From Straminergon stramineum (Eukaryota > Streptophyta > Bryopsida > Hypnales > Calliergonaceae), in assembly GCA_963920665.1 (NCBI GenBank), contig OY987268.1, forward strand, positions 2,668,501 through 2,732,500: a DNA stretch of 64,000 bases, read 5' to 3'. Under the pieces are notes generated by a model. It worked only from the letters and a program-made list of their open reading frames with translations. It searched no databases and was not told where the DNA came from. Shown in pieces: positions 25,409 to 37,421 of this stretch. A program made the position numbers and the translations under genes. The first letter of the stretch is position 1. Every line of letters starts with the position of its first letter.

Positions 25409-26339
25409 TTAATCCCTAAAAGACCAATATGCATTTTTTGGCTACATAGCAATTTTGGGCAAGTATGTGTGACTGGAGATTTCCATATTTTTGGCCCAAT
25501 TTTCAAGAGAAGGTGAGGATGAGTAATATCTTTCATATGCACTAAATTTCATGACATTTGAAAATATGAGTCAAAAGTTACGGCCTAATATGTTACTTTT
25601 TTTCCCATAAAGGGGCAATCTGGGCAGATTAGAAAAAATCATTTTTTTCAGAAATAAAAATTTGAAATTGGTTTTCTAGAGTTATCTGTACATGGAAAGC
25701 TTTGAATCATTCCATTTTGATCAATGAGTCAAAAGTTATGAGGATTATTTTGTTTGTAGGCAGTTATGGATTCTCTACTCTAAAATAAACTTTAAAGTCC
25801 TTATCCTTACTCAATTTTCAAAATTTTTGGAAAAAAATAAAATCGTAGGATGTAGATAGATTATTATAACATTGTGACCATTGGGATTGGCATTTTTTCA
25901 TTCCATAGTTAAATTCTTAACAATTTAGTATTTTGAATCATTCTCTACTACTGTCTACTTACTTTTTTTTTCCTATATGTTGTACTACTCCAAATGATCT
26001 AAAATTTTTCAAACATGTGGACAATTTTTCTAGGAAAAAGAATTCAAAGAAGCACTACCATTTTGGACATTTTTTCTTAGAAAAGTGAGCTTGTGAAGTG
26101 CAACTGCCCTATTTTTCAAAGGGCCAAAAAAATGATTTCAGTGAATTTGAACACTTTTATCTTGAAACCCATGCAGTGAAAATTTCTGAAATTTTTACCA
26201 CATGTTCTCAAGTCAACATACTACAGGATCCTATAGTTACATGTGTCAAAAAAAATTTATCAAAAATTTGGTACTTGTAATAAAAGTGGCAGTTTTGGAG
26301 CATTTTCAATGAACATAGTCATGGAACTTTAAGGGTTAA
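25409..26339. mobile_element. TTAACCCCTAAAG-type element, copy 2 (about 0.93 kb)
   Basis: It starts TTAATCCCTAAAAGACC and ends ACTTTAAGGGTTAA. The interior matches the copies at 15698, 55195 and 63042 in order: 'ttttgggcaagtatgtgtgactgg', 'gcagattagaaaaaatca', 'ggaaagctttgaatcattcc' and 'ttttggagcattttcaatgaacatagtca'. There is no coding frame of useful length. Confidence 0.8.
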
Positions 26340-26433
26340 GATTGTGCAAGAATATTTTTTTGTTTAAAAAACTATGCAACACAATTTTGTTTTACAAAAT
26401 TCCATCATTTTGAAAAAATTATAGTTTTTATTG

Positions 26434-28135
26434 TTAACCCCCAAAGGAGTGGGGGTGTTTGTTAACAACTTTGATATTTTAGAGCATTGCTCAATATTAA
26501 AAATAAATACTTTATACTAACTTCAATTATACAAAACTTTAGTAGACTACTGTAAAAATGTTTTGGAAAGATTATAAAGTTTGTAGTGAGAATTTTTTTT
26601 CAATCTTGTAAACTAGGGTCTACAAGCTTCAAGTGCTCTTGAAAGTTGAAAAATGTGCATCTCTCTACCACACAGTTTTAAATCTTACTAGACAAACTCA
26701 TGTAAAATTTTAGAAGGAAATATGGAGTCAAGTTTACTCTAAATCACCCTTCAATGTAATGAGGTTTATTGAACTAGCAATACAATAGTTGTTTTGGGAT
26801 AATATCTTGTGCAATGAAGAAAGTTTTTATTTGAAATCCATAGGGTGAAAAATTAGAGACAAACATTAGGAATATGTGAAAAAAGTTTCAAGAATATTGA
26901 CTTACAAATTACAAAATAATACGGCTTGAGGTAAGAGGAAATGTTTTTTTTCTCAAAATTGCCCGAACATAGCTAACAAAGTTTGACTCTTTTTAGAATG
27001 TGAATTGAAAACTATATTTTAAAAATCTTTTTTGACAATTTTATACCATATTATATTATTTATATGCAATCTAAATTTCAAAAGTCAATGAGGGTGTAGA
27101 AAAAGATGCATGAAAAATGCTTGAAAGATATCCAAATTGCCTAATTTTGGAGGGAGTAACATCATTTTTTATTTAGGCATCTAATCAAATTATTTTTTTA
27201 AAGTCCTATGAAGGAGGTGAATGTTCCGATCTTGTCTCAAAATTTTAGAACATCCTTAAGAAGTACATAATCTTGAATTTGACAAGGCAAAATAATGTAT
27301 TGAGTATTAGGTCAAATTATGAATAGTTGTGTCGTGCCAAGATGCGAGTTGTCTAATTTTTATTTTTTTAAGGACTCTGGCCAAGAAGTGTTTGATGGTC
27401 CATTGTGTAGCAATATACTAGTGTTTGGAGTCAAATATAGTATAAGGCAATGAGGCATGTAAAATTAGGCCAAGGTCTATCAAGTACTAAGATGTATCTT
27501 CATACGCAAGTTGAAGGGACAATACCTTGAAAAGGTGACCAAAATAGCATGTAATTATTGTACATTTTACTAATTGCATACTACTTCCATTTATAAAACC
27601 ATGTATTCTATATAGATTCAATAAAGAATAAATGTCATTCTCCAACAAATGAAGTACAAGTCAAAGGGAATGGATGCCATACTTTGGAAATGAAGGTCAT
27701 ATTTCTGACACTCAATCAACACACACTTGTATGCACATTCAATTCTCCTTTTATGGACCAAGTGTATAGCATTTCCAATCCTAATGTTGTATAAACAATT
27801 TACTACACATAGTGACCACTCTTACAACTAACATATCTATGCAACAAAAAAACCATCAAGTGATTTGGACCTTCCTTCTATGTTCTACACCCCAACAAAA
27901 TGATAATATTTGAGGAATTGCACCTATTCTATGAGTACATGATTTTATTAAAAATGCATAACAATGACCAAAAAAATCAAAATTTGTATGCAACATGTAA
28001 ATTGATACTTTTTTAGCTCACAAACAAATTCACATCAATTGAACCTTTCTTGCATCCTCAAATACATCTTATATCTGAAAAAAATAAAATTTTACACCAC
28101 AAGGGCAAATGTTTTCTACATCCTTTAGGGGTTTA
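26434..28135. mobile_element. Candidate larger TTAACCCC element (1.7 kb)
   Basis: TTAACCCCCAAAGGAGTG at 26434 and CATCCTTTAGGGGTTTAC ending near 28135 could be the two termini of one element. The inverted repeat is only about 14 bases and imperfect, and the interior is not shared with other copies. The two ends may instead belong to separate damaged elements. Confidence 0.35.
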
Positions 28136-29102
28136 CTTTATGACTCCATCCATTACTTCATGAAATTGTCATTATGAAGCCCAATTCCAACCCTTTCTAC
28201 CCCCCAATTCATACACTCAAACTCTCTATAAAGCTAAGTACAACTGTCATTACATTAGGATGGAACACAGTGGAATTACGTACAGCTGCTGGAGTCGCAA
28301 TTGGTCGGGGTCCACTTTGGGTCATCCTACCTTAACTAGATCTGCTGGGTGGATAAGCATATCAATCATGCTAAATAACTCACTGGCTATCAAATGCCTT
28401 GAGTAGGGAGGCAAAATTGTTGCTGCAAATGAGCAGCAGTAACATGCCGAATCTTTTGATCGAAAGGGTATTGAAAAGACCACAAAAGAAAATTGAATTT
28501 TTGCAAGATCTAGAGCTGTGTGTTCGCAAGTGGAACCATTGTCTCAGACGACAAAAGGTTAGAGGCATTCCGAGAGGCTGAAACGAATGAATTTGCAAAT
28601 TACAGCATAATGAGTTCCCAACATTCTGACAATTCAGTAAAAGAGTAAAAGAGTGGTCACTTGGGCTTTGCTGATGATAGAGGCCATCACAACAGCTCAG
28701 AAAAATGTTCTCCCGACTACTTATCTGACCTAAAGTCGCCCAGCGGCATTCTTTCCTCAACCAGCACAACCTTAGCTCACTTTCTCAGACCTGTGAAAAG
28801 GACATAGTTACACCTCAGTTATTTAGTATTACATACCAGTATATGGAACACCTTTCAAATATGCGTGTGCCCAATGGAAAGGTTTCTTACATGAAAACGA
28901 ATTCCCTTTTGTCAAGTTTATTGCAGAAAATTACCTTGTGCCCTACTAAAAGCAGATAATTTGCCATAATATCACTTCAACTCCGTTATTTTACAGCAAC
29001 ATCGGAATACAGAAGACTAACAGCAATTTACAATATTGTGAAGTCCTACGTCTAAGAAATAAATTCTTCTCCCTGATTCGACAAGGAAAGAAAGTAAGGA
29101 TC
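28136..29102. other. Probable 3' region of the zinc transporter gene
   Basis: From about 28260 the composition changes sharply to that of the gene island, and the region lies just downstream of the MTPC4 stop codon. The frame at 28380-28769 (minus) shows no domain. It may be untranslated exon sequence or a non-coding transcript. Confidence 0.35.
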
Positions 29103-32100
29103 TCAGTACAAGTAAAATTTCTCTCGTGGGGCTGGCCCATTGGGGTTGTGAGACTCAATATCAACATGGCGAATGCCTGGAACAAGTTTTTGAATATCCT
29201 TCTCAAGTCGATCTACTTCACAGCCAACTGCAGACACCACTTCCTCACCTGCACAATAATTGGCAACCTCGATGAGAACTGTGCGAGAAGAATGGAGCCT
29301 ATATTGGATCCATCTGATGATCAGCTCCCTTCAAGCTTCTACCAGGAAATATCTCGAATTTAAGGGTAAAGAAAGCAAATCGCTGATATGAGCCAAACAC
29401 AGAAAGCTTGAAAACACGCTAGCACTAAATTGATCCAAACCTGTAGTTCTGAGACGGACCTGTTGACGAGAAATGAAGATGTTTCTGACCTTCATTTTTG
29501 GGCAGAACAAAACAATTCACTAAATGTCTACTCATATAACTTTGCATGCGTCGAATAATTCCTGGGTCAATTGTGGCTCAATTCGGAAGTGGAATACTTA
29601 CCGTACTCAGCTAGCACCCGGTCAAGAACACTACCATCGGGATTATTCACAGCCTTCCGAAACTGCAGAGCAAGACAACTTGATATTATTGCATGAAGCA
29701 AATAACAGAACCATCCCGTATTCAAAACTAACGGAATGAAACAGGGGCACCTCGAAAGAAACCCTGTGGTGGTCATTGGAAATAGAGAGGTACTTCTATG
29801 AAGTTTGGTAGCTATCTAAAACAATGTCAGTTTGGTCAATCTCAAAATGAGAAGTTGTCGATCATACTTCTTGCATCCAGGTATCGCGACCAGCACGTTG
29901 CAAGTAGTTTTGTACAATTACCACACCATTAAAATCTGTACAGATATTCCAGTGCAAGGATTAATGACGGTAGAACTCATAACAGCAAGCATGTGCACCT
30001 TCTGATCGGCAAAGATTAGAAAAGTAAGCATCACCTCGCATACGACAGGGCTATGCTCGAATTTGAAGAGGCACGCATAGTACTTCAGATGACAATCTAA
30101 GGCTAAAAAATCTGATTTTACTTTTCAATCATAACATAATGATAATGGATACAAGACGAAACATACCAATTTCAGCTTTAAATCTGTACTCTCCAGGTCC
30201 AATCACTTCACTTTTACAATCATACAGTCCTTCGACAACCTGCACAAAAAGAACATCTTCTCTTAGAACCGCCATCAAATCTGCAGTCAACCGCCTCTTA
30301 AATTTATTTTGGGTCAAGCATGTAACATGAAATGGACTTCAATGCCAAGTGAATCAAGCTAAAAAGTTTGTAAATCAACAAAAATTCTTTGTACACAAAA
30401 CGGATTGTCCAAAACAATGTGTACAATCGATGATTTGACAGATCGACGAATGACGACAGTAAATCAGAGGCGCAAAAAATACCTCTGAATCGATGATTTT
30501 AACTATATTATACATTCTTAGCAACTGAGAGACTAATGGAATCGTAGAAGGGGGATAAACATGAGTACCGGATCAGCAATGAGAAGGTTAATTATGCGCC
30601 GCATCTCAATATCGTCGATAGACCGCCCAAGCAATGCTTGTCTATTCCGCTGAATCAGAAATATTGCAACCTGCACACAAAACACGACAGCCATTCCATA
30701 AAAATGTAGAACTAGTAGGGTCTAGTAGAAAACAATCCTACGTGATATGTCATACAGTTAGTTCCTCAAACGAATAGAGGAGAGCTACATCATGAGCAAC
30801 TGTGATGCAACTAGGAGTCCTTCCATCCTTACCACACCGAGCAAATTGCCCACAAGAATCGAGCCAATCGGATCCCACATTGGATTTCCGGTTAGCTCAG
30901 CAGTTGCAAGAGCAATGGCAGCGATTCCCAACCCCGCACATGCTGCTCCATCCTGATGATATAACCAGACATATCTATCTCAAAAGAATATTTCCAACAA
31001 CAAGGAAGGCTCAACGCGCATAGGTGCCCTCACTATCTCAGTCAACATAGTGGGTAAAATTAACCAACATATGATAACGCATGCACCAGCATCGCATACT
31101 TTGGCCCAAAACAGGGAGAACTTGAAAACATCCATCTCAAGTTAGTTTTAGAAGGTTGAAACGCAGAAAACCTCCATTAAAACAGCAACGGAAGTTGGGT
31201 CATGACCACGCCAAAGGTATTCTCGAAGGGACATGCCTTCCGCAGCAGCTCCATTCTTCACAGCACCATACGCAACAAATAACGACGCTCCTGGACAAGC
31301 AAAAGAGAGAAGAAAAATCGTCAAAAAGATGCGGATGCGAACCTTGGAACAGGACAGTTATGGAAATAACCATCCATCGGGACGACTACATAAGACGAGC
31401 ATCCTAAGAACTGGGCAGAAGATGACAGACCCACCTTCCATGACCATTGATCCAGCAATAACCGAGGCTGCTAACATTACATTTGCCAGGGGCTGCAATC
31501 AGAAAACGAAAAAATAATGTAAGTGGCGCTTTGATAAGCATTATTGATCAAAGAGCTGCTATTAAGCCGTCGTGAAATTTTTCTAGGAAGCTAAATCTGC
31601 ATGAACAGATTAGATACTTGGATATTTCAATACTGCAGATTGAGATCACTAAAACTGTTTGAACAATTATTACCTCAGCAGTCGTCAAATTTTGCACGCC
31701 GTGTACAATTGTTGCACCACAGCCCAAGCAAAAGATGCCAACCGCTGAAATTAGTGACCACACAAACCGCTCCCTGGAGTAACCATACCTGCGGAAACAG
31801 TGACCAGCATATAAGAGATCACGGAGTTCTGCGACGGGCCATCGATTAAAGATAATTTTGTGGTACTTCATTTTCTCAGCAATTCTCCATTCCAACTTAG
31901 TTTTGTCGAAGTAGGCACACCGCCGTAAGTCTCCCTAAATTTCTGCATTGAAATATAACTTCAGTTTCAAATGTTTAAAAACTCTTTGAACCGTGCAAGG
32001 GAAATTTACGAGACGTACGGATGAAGGGCATCAGGGGCACGACGCGAGCTGATTAAGCCATATGCAAGCAGACCCTGAGACATGGCATGTAACAAATAAG

Positions 32101-34116
32101 AGAAAAGCCATGAACAAATGAGGCTCTATACGCTATAACAGCTATTCCAAGTCCTTAAGTTATAGTTCCTGAAGTGAATTGCATCGGAAACTAATCAGTT
32201 GCAAATGACTCCTAGTCTTACAACACACGAAATCTATCTGGATTCTGACTAGCGCTATCAAATCAGCAAACTTGAAAAATACTCTATAATAACATCAACT
32301 AAACGATGCCAGTACCTGATTTGCTAAGTCTGCTAAAGAATGGACAGCCTCTGCCAGCATGACGTGACTCGAAGTCATGAACCAAACCCCGACTTTCAGG
32401 GAGAGAACCAGAAAGTTGCACACAATTGCAACCACAACTGCTCTTTGACTGCACAAGGACGCGAACGTCAATTTCATTCCAATACCCATGCAGTTTCATC
32501 TGCCACCAGAAGTTTCACACGATTGATGCCAAGAAGAAGATTATAAACTGCTAGATGGATAATGGCATACGGTCAAACTCATGAGGTTTGCGGACATAAT
32601 GAATAGAAGAGTGATGAATATAGATTAACCTGTGGTCAACCGCTTCAGGAGCTTTCGGTGTAACGCCCAGCGGGGCATCTGAGCTGTATACTTTCATGCC
32701 AGTCAAGTATATCGCACTACTTTGTGAGTCGTTGCATGAATTAAGATGTTATCATATACCCGAAAGACCATGAAACACAACATCGAGACACTGTTGGCCT
32801 CATCATCCACGCTGCACGACTTATATCTTATGAATCTTCCAAAACAGCACTCCTAATCTTTGATATAAGCAATAAGAATTTGGACAGTATCATGATAGAG
32901 TCCATGCAGTAGAGTCCGCACACAGTGCATTGCTCACTACTAAATCCTCAAGGACCAAGAAGCACAAATTAGGCCTCATGTTTTTATAGCAGTTTCAAGA
33001 GGTAACTTTCTTTTACTCATATTTTGAATAACACATGCGTGTTCGTCATTGATCAATGAGGTACAATTTGAATCCGTATTATATTATTCACAATATGATC
33101 AATCGAAATCATCATTTTTACAACCAAAAATCCTTTGTTATTAGGATTAAGCCGACACTATATATTGCACAGTGGCGGACCAACATAAATGCGGTCAGAT
33201 GGAATTTCAGGAATGACAACATTGGCAGGATAAGCCCCACACTATCCTCAGAGTAAATCAACCTTGCAGAAATAACAGGGACAAGATACTTACATCTGGT
33301 GCACAGAGTAGGATTTGGCATAACGGTGGAGAACAACTTGAGCCCAGATAAGTGATGCCCAAACCCTCGCTTTTGGCGATTTAAATAAAAACTCCATTGC
33401 CGAGCTGTTTCTGCATTCTGTGATCTTCGTTCGTCCCAGGTTTGTTGTGGCTTCGTCTGCGATGATTTGACGTTGCAATTATAAAAGCTTTCAGATGCTC
33501 CAGTTCCGTTATACGTCCTCGCTGTGAATGACCTGGTTTCGTCTCCTGCTTCGGAATTGAAGAGAATGACTCTACCAAGAACAGGGCCAGCGTCGACAAC
33601 CTTGACGGATGTGGATGGTAGCCACCGTAAAACAGAAACCGAACTCGGGACAAGGCATTGCAAACTTTGCTTAGAGGACTGGCAAGACCTCGTGGTGAAT
33701 TGTAACGGAGAATTACATTTTCCCCTATACTGCTCTGAACCGAGGCCATCACCAATTTTTCCGAGAGGAAAACTTAAGCATCGCTGATGAGAGCTGTAAC
33801 TCTGCAAACAACATTGTTTGCAAAATTAGAATCAGCGACAATTGCAACTGCAAACTTAACCATGCTGCTCTCGATCTCAGCTGATTTCTATACAGACACC
33901 AATGCAAATAAATAAAAAGCCTCTGAAACCTAACACTTTGACCAATCAAAGTGGAAGTTCAAGGCCAAGATGGCTTCAACTTAAATAAGCAAGACACACC
34001 TGGATATTTGTGACGGGACCTTGCTCGGCTTCTACGGTAGTAACAGAAAATGCATACTTCTGTGCAGGATTTCGTAATCGCAGCCAGGCTCTCCGACATT
34101 CAATGACTTTCCGCAT
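29103..34116 (-). CDS. MTPC4: Mitochondrial zinc transporter, SLC30A9 / metal tolerance protein C4 type, 14 exons
   Basis: Cation diffusion facilitator; animal SLC30A9 exports zinc from mitochondria. The exons are 34116-34000, 33801-33294, 32678-32630, 32448-32316, 32074-32019, 31788-31674, 31492-31435, 31290-31172, 30952-30833, 30670-30569, 30239-30167, 29935-29868, 29662-29602 and 29248-29103. All are GT/AG and in frame, giving 574 aa. Residues 1-40 are arginine-rich without acids at the start, as in a mitochondrial presequence. The first membrane segment holds QRAVVVAIVCNFLVLSLKVG (226-245). The metal-site HxxxD is in EAVHSLADLANQ (H261, D265). YGYSRERFVWSLISAVGIF and the second site region GHDPTSVAVLMEDGAA (374-389) follow, then the last helices (NPMWDPIGSILVGNLLG) and a cytosolic-type C domain with LYDCKSEVIGPGEYRFKAEIDFNG. 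The 508-nt exon 2 is poorly conserved, and the exon 2/3 junction is the least certain: an alternative acceptor at 32683 would need another frame in exon 2. Confidence 0.9.
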
Positions 34117-35000
34117 TGAAGGAGAAAAAACAAACGCCGCTGAAAAAACGCTTCAATGAACTCTACGTCATCAACCTTTAAATTACCTCCCAGGAAACCA
34201 GCTCTCTAAGAAATCAATGATCCTTCGCTACTTTCCGTCCACGACACTGCAAGCGAGGTCGAAATTTCTCAAAAAATTATAGTAAAGCGCATAATTCGAT
34301 TGAATTACTGGACCGAGCTTGGCAGGGATTGATCGCTTCCCATGAAAATGCAGGACGGAAATTCAATTCCTTAATCACAAAAAGTTAAGTGACAGAAGGA
34401 CTAAAATCGATTCAAAACTCAAGCTCAGCGCCCGCTAAATTCGACAGACCGATTCCGAGAGAAGCTGAAACCCTAAAACAGATCCCATTGTCTTCCAGAC
34501 ACTCCCCGGAACTAAGACGATCCAAAAATTGAATACTCTTCTCTTGATTGCACCAGCACTGGAAGAAATACGCGAATCGAAACGAAATCGAAACGAAACT
34601 TTAATTCTCAGGGGTGGAAAAATAAGTTAAGAAGCTCAAAACGGAGCCAAAAATTGGAGCCGACAAAAGGTCCGTGAAGAGAGCGAGATGACCAGCAGGA
34701 CGAATGACTGCTGCGTAGCGCCCGCGCTAGGAATCCGATCGGCTGCACTGCGAAGATGATGCAACGCAGCAGCAGAGGGCGGGGCGGCAACCTCATAGTC
34801 CCGGAAGCATATGCGATTGCGATTGTGATCGTGGACTCGGGGGCGACCGTTGGTCTGTCGAAGATTTTCGTCCGTTTGATCAGTTCCGAGTGTCCTTTTT
34901 CTCCGTCTGGTGGACGCCCTGAGTGCCGACTGACGTGCGGTTTAGACTTCGTCCCCTGAGGGAAGGAGGCTTTTGCTAAGGTAAGTACATCTAAAATCGT
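34117..35000. promoter_or_regulatory. Upstream region of the zinc transporter gene
   Basis: GC-richer DNA extends about 0.85 kb above the ATG and then drops abruptly into AT-rich sequence. The frames at 34608-35060 (minus) and 34756-34959 (plus) overlap on opposite strands and show no domain. A non-coding first exon or a promoter is more likely. No convincing TATA box was seen. Confidence 0.4.
34468..34476 (+). promoter_or_regulatory. Telo-box-like site AAACCCTAA
   Basis: AAACCCTAA lies about 350 bp above the zinc transporter start, in the same orientation relative to the gene as the site above U2A'. The match is to the motif only. Confidence 0.4.
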
Positions 35001-36084
35001 TTGAGTAAGCTCTGTAGCATAATCTATATGCTCTAGAAATTGAACAACAATTTTTTGCACATTGGTGAAGGACTATGAATCAAAATGCAAGTGCTTCCAT
35101 GATTTTTGGAAGGGTTTTGAACTAGTTATGAATTTTTAAAGATGTAAGGCATAAGCGGATGTAAGTGTCATGTAGGTGATGCTCAAATCCATTTGATACA
35201 CATTAAGAAATGATACTAGTTGTATCAAAAAATGTCACAAAAAAGAAGTTAAAATAAAAGAAAGTCTTCCCAAAATGAAACCCTTGTAAGGTTGCCACCT
35301 TTTTATAGTATAATAAATAGAGCCATTCACTACCCAAAATGTCCCTCAATTCCACTTTACACTTGTCCTTCGAATGCTCACCATTTTGGATATCCTTGCC
35401 ATATAGTTTCTCTTCAAAAGTAGGGGTTATGACATTCAAGAGTGGTCGATTTTGGGTGTGGTTACCTAAGTTTGAGTAGAAACTCACTCAAAAAGTGAGT
35501 TTGTGAGTTATTAATATAGGAATAGAGCATCTAGGAGCATAGCTATATGTCAAACAAAACAAATCTTTCCAATTGAATGTAGATTTATTGCATTCTTCCA
35601 CATTGATTTGTCCTAATAGTGAATTGACATCACTTAGAAAATTGGTATCCTTGCAAGATCTTATTTTTGTGGAAATTACTACAATGCACAGATATTTCAA
35701 CTTGCATTGATTCAAAATAGTTTGACTTTTGGTAAATTAGTGTCATACACACTATTAGGAGAAATTAGTATAGTAGAAGAATTACATGTGAAGAAGTTTG
35801 AATAGGACCTTGTTTGATAACCAAGCTAGTGCTACATAGGCAAAAATCTTTTTGGCTTGGTTTTTATTCCAGGTATCTTTTTAGCTAAGGTAATCACACC
35901 CACAATCATGATCGTCAACAATTGAACATAATTCATCCAATTAATCTTGTAAGGACCAAGCATTCAAATTTCAAATACCAAATGAATACAAATACATTCC
36001 AAGCATACAAAAATGTGTTTTTTCATCCATCAAATTTCTTAAAGATTCTTATATTAGTTCTTTTAACATTTGTACAATAGGGAG
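35001..36084. other. AT-rich intergenic; nothing recognised
   Basis: Low-GC sequence with short frames (for example 35203-35487 and 35488-35715, minus) that show no domain and contain A/T runs. Confidence 0.4.
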
Positions 36085-36085
36085 T

Positions 36086-36335
36086 ACTAGCATGTGAGTA
36101 TAGAATCTATGAGCTTATGAGTTGAAGGTTGCTATTATGTGGGCCTAGGAGCATAAGCCTATGAATCTAGAAGACTATACACCTATATTATAGGTATCTA
36201 TATTATAGAAACCTTCCATGATTATAGTGTAACTATATTATAGATACCTATATTATAGGTGTTTATATTATAAATACCTTCAATGGTGTCTAGTTGTACA
36301 TATGCTCAAGGGTCACATACTTGCATTTTTCATAC
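36086..36335. repeat. Arm-rich repeat 'gctattatgtg...cctatattatagg', copy 1
   Basis: The segment contains several inverted arms built on 'cctatattatagg', with outer words 'actagcatgtgag' (left) and 'gggtcacatacttgc' (right). The same order of words occurs at 62220-62470. A strong secondary structure is expected. It is probably a MITE-type element. It does not code for protein. Confidence 0.65.
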
Positions 36336-37375
36336 TTATACACTAGCTTTGTTGGAGGCAAATACTAACAATTTTTGACAACTAATCATATGGGATAAGG
36401 GCATAATTACATAGAAGAAGTCATTGAACCTATCTCCCAAAATTTACCATTGAAGTGATTGCAAGAAACATCTATTAAATTGTTACATTTGCTCCAATAC
36501 TTGTAAATTGTTTTGGTTGACTTTCAAATTACAAAAATATTTTTTTCAAATAAAATAATATGACCAAAGCAAAGATTTACAAGAAGATTTTATCCTAAGA
36601 AGATTGTGCCCTAGAAAAATTAAAGATAGAACAATTCTCTAAGTTTGGGTTAATACTTTTACTAGAAATTGACAATTTAATTTTTTTAAATATAAAATAA
36701 ATTCAAATAAATTCAAAATGGCCATTTATAACATACGGTAAAGAAATATCTAAATCATACAATAGTTTCTACTCTACTAGAAGACCCTCTTTCCAATTTC
36801 AAGGCCAAATTCCTTTGAATACAACTCAACAATCTTCCAACCTCTCAAAAACCTTGAATGTGTCTTATTTTTTAAAATTAATAATTAAAAATAATAATTT
36901 AATAATTTTTTTAAAAATGTAGACAAAAATTTTAAATGCTCATATCCAACTCCACAATGAATTTCAAGTACAAGACCATTGTTTTCAAAGTAGTGCTTGA
37001 AACCTAAAACTGAACACAAGATGTGTAGGGCAAGATCAAGACCTCTTATTGAATATTTAGTTTTTTTTCTAAAAATAAGTTTTGGAAGATTGGTCACATC
37101 TCTTGCTACTATTCTTTTTTTCATTGTAAAATAATTTTTTATTTAAAAATATAATTTTCCTAAAGTTTTGGCATCTATTTTTAGAATCATTTTCCACCAA
37201 CACTCCTATAACTACAAGTTATGGATCTTCAACCTTGCAATCACCCACCATGAGTCTATGGCATGAATATTCATCATTTGTCCTTAAAAGCGTAGTATTC
37301 CAATTAATCTCGCACATCCATAACATTATTTACCAATGCTTAGGGGGGTCCCTTTTGCAATACTAGATATTGAAG

Positions 37376-37421
<46 letters not shown>

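Noticed and set aside
33118..33807. 229-codon frame as a gene of its own
   Set aside because: It begins with TTG. It is exon 2 of the zinc transporter plus read-through into intron 2; a consensus donor GTAAGT ends the exon at 33294.
34608..35060. 150-codon frame above the zinc transporter
   Set aside because: It crosses the boundary into AT-rich DNA, has no domain and overlaps a plus-strand frame of similar quality; a promoter or leader is more likely.
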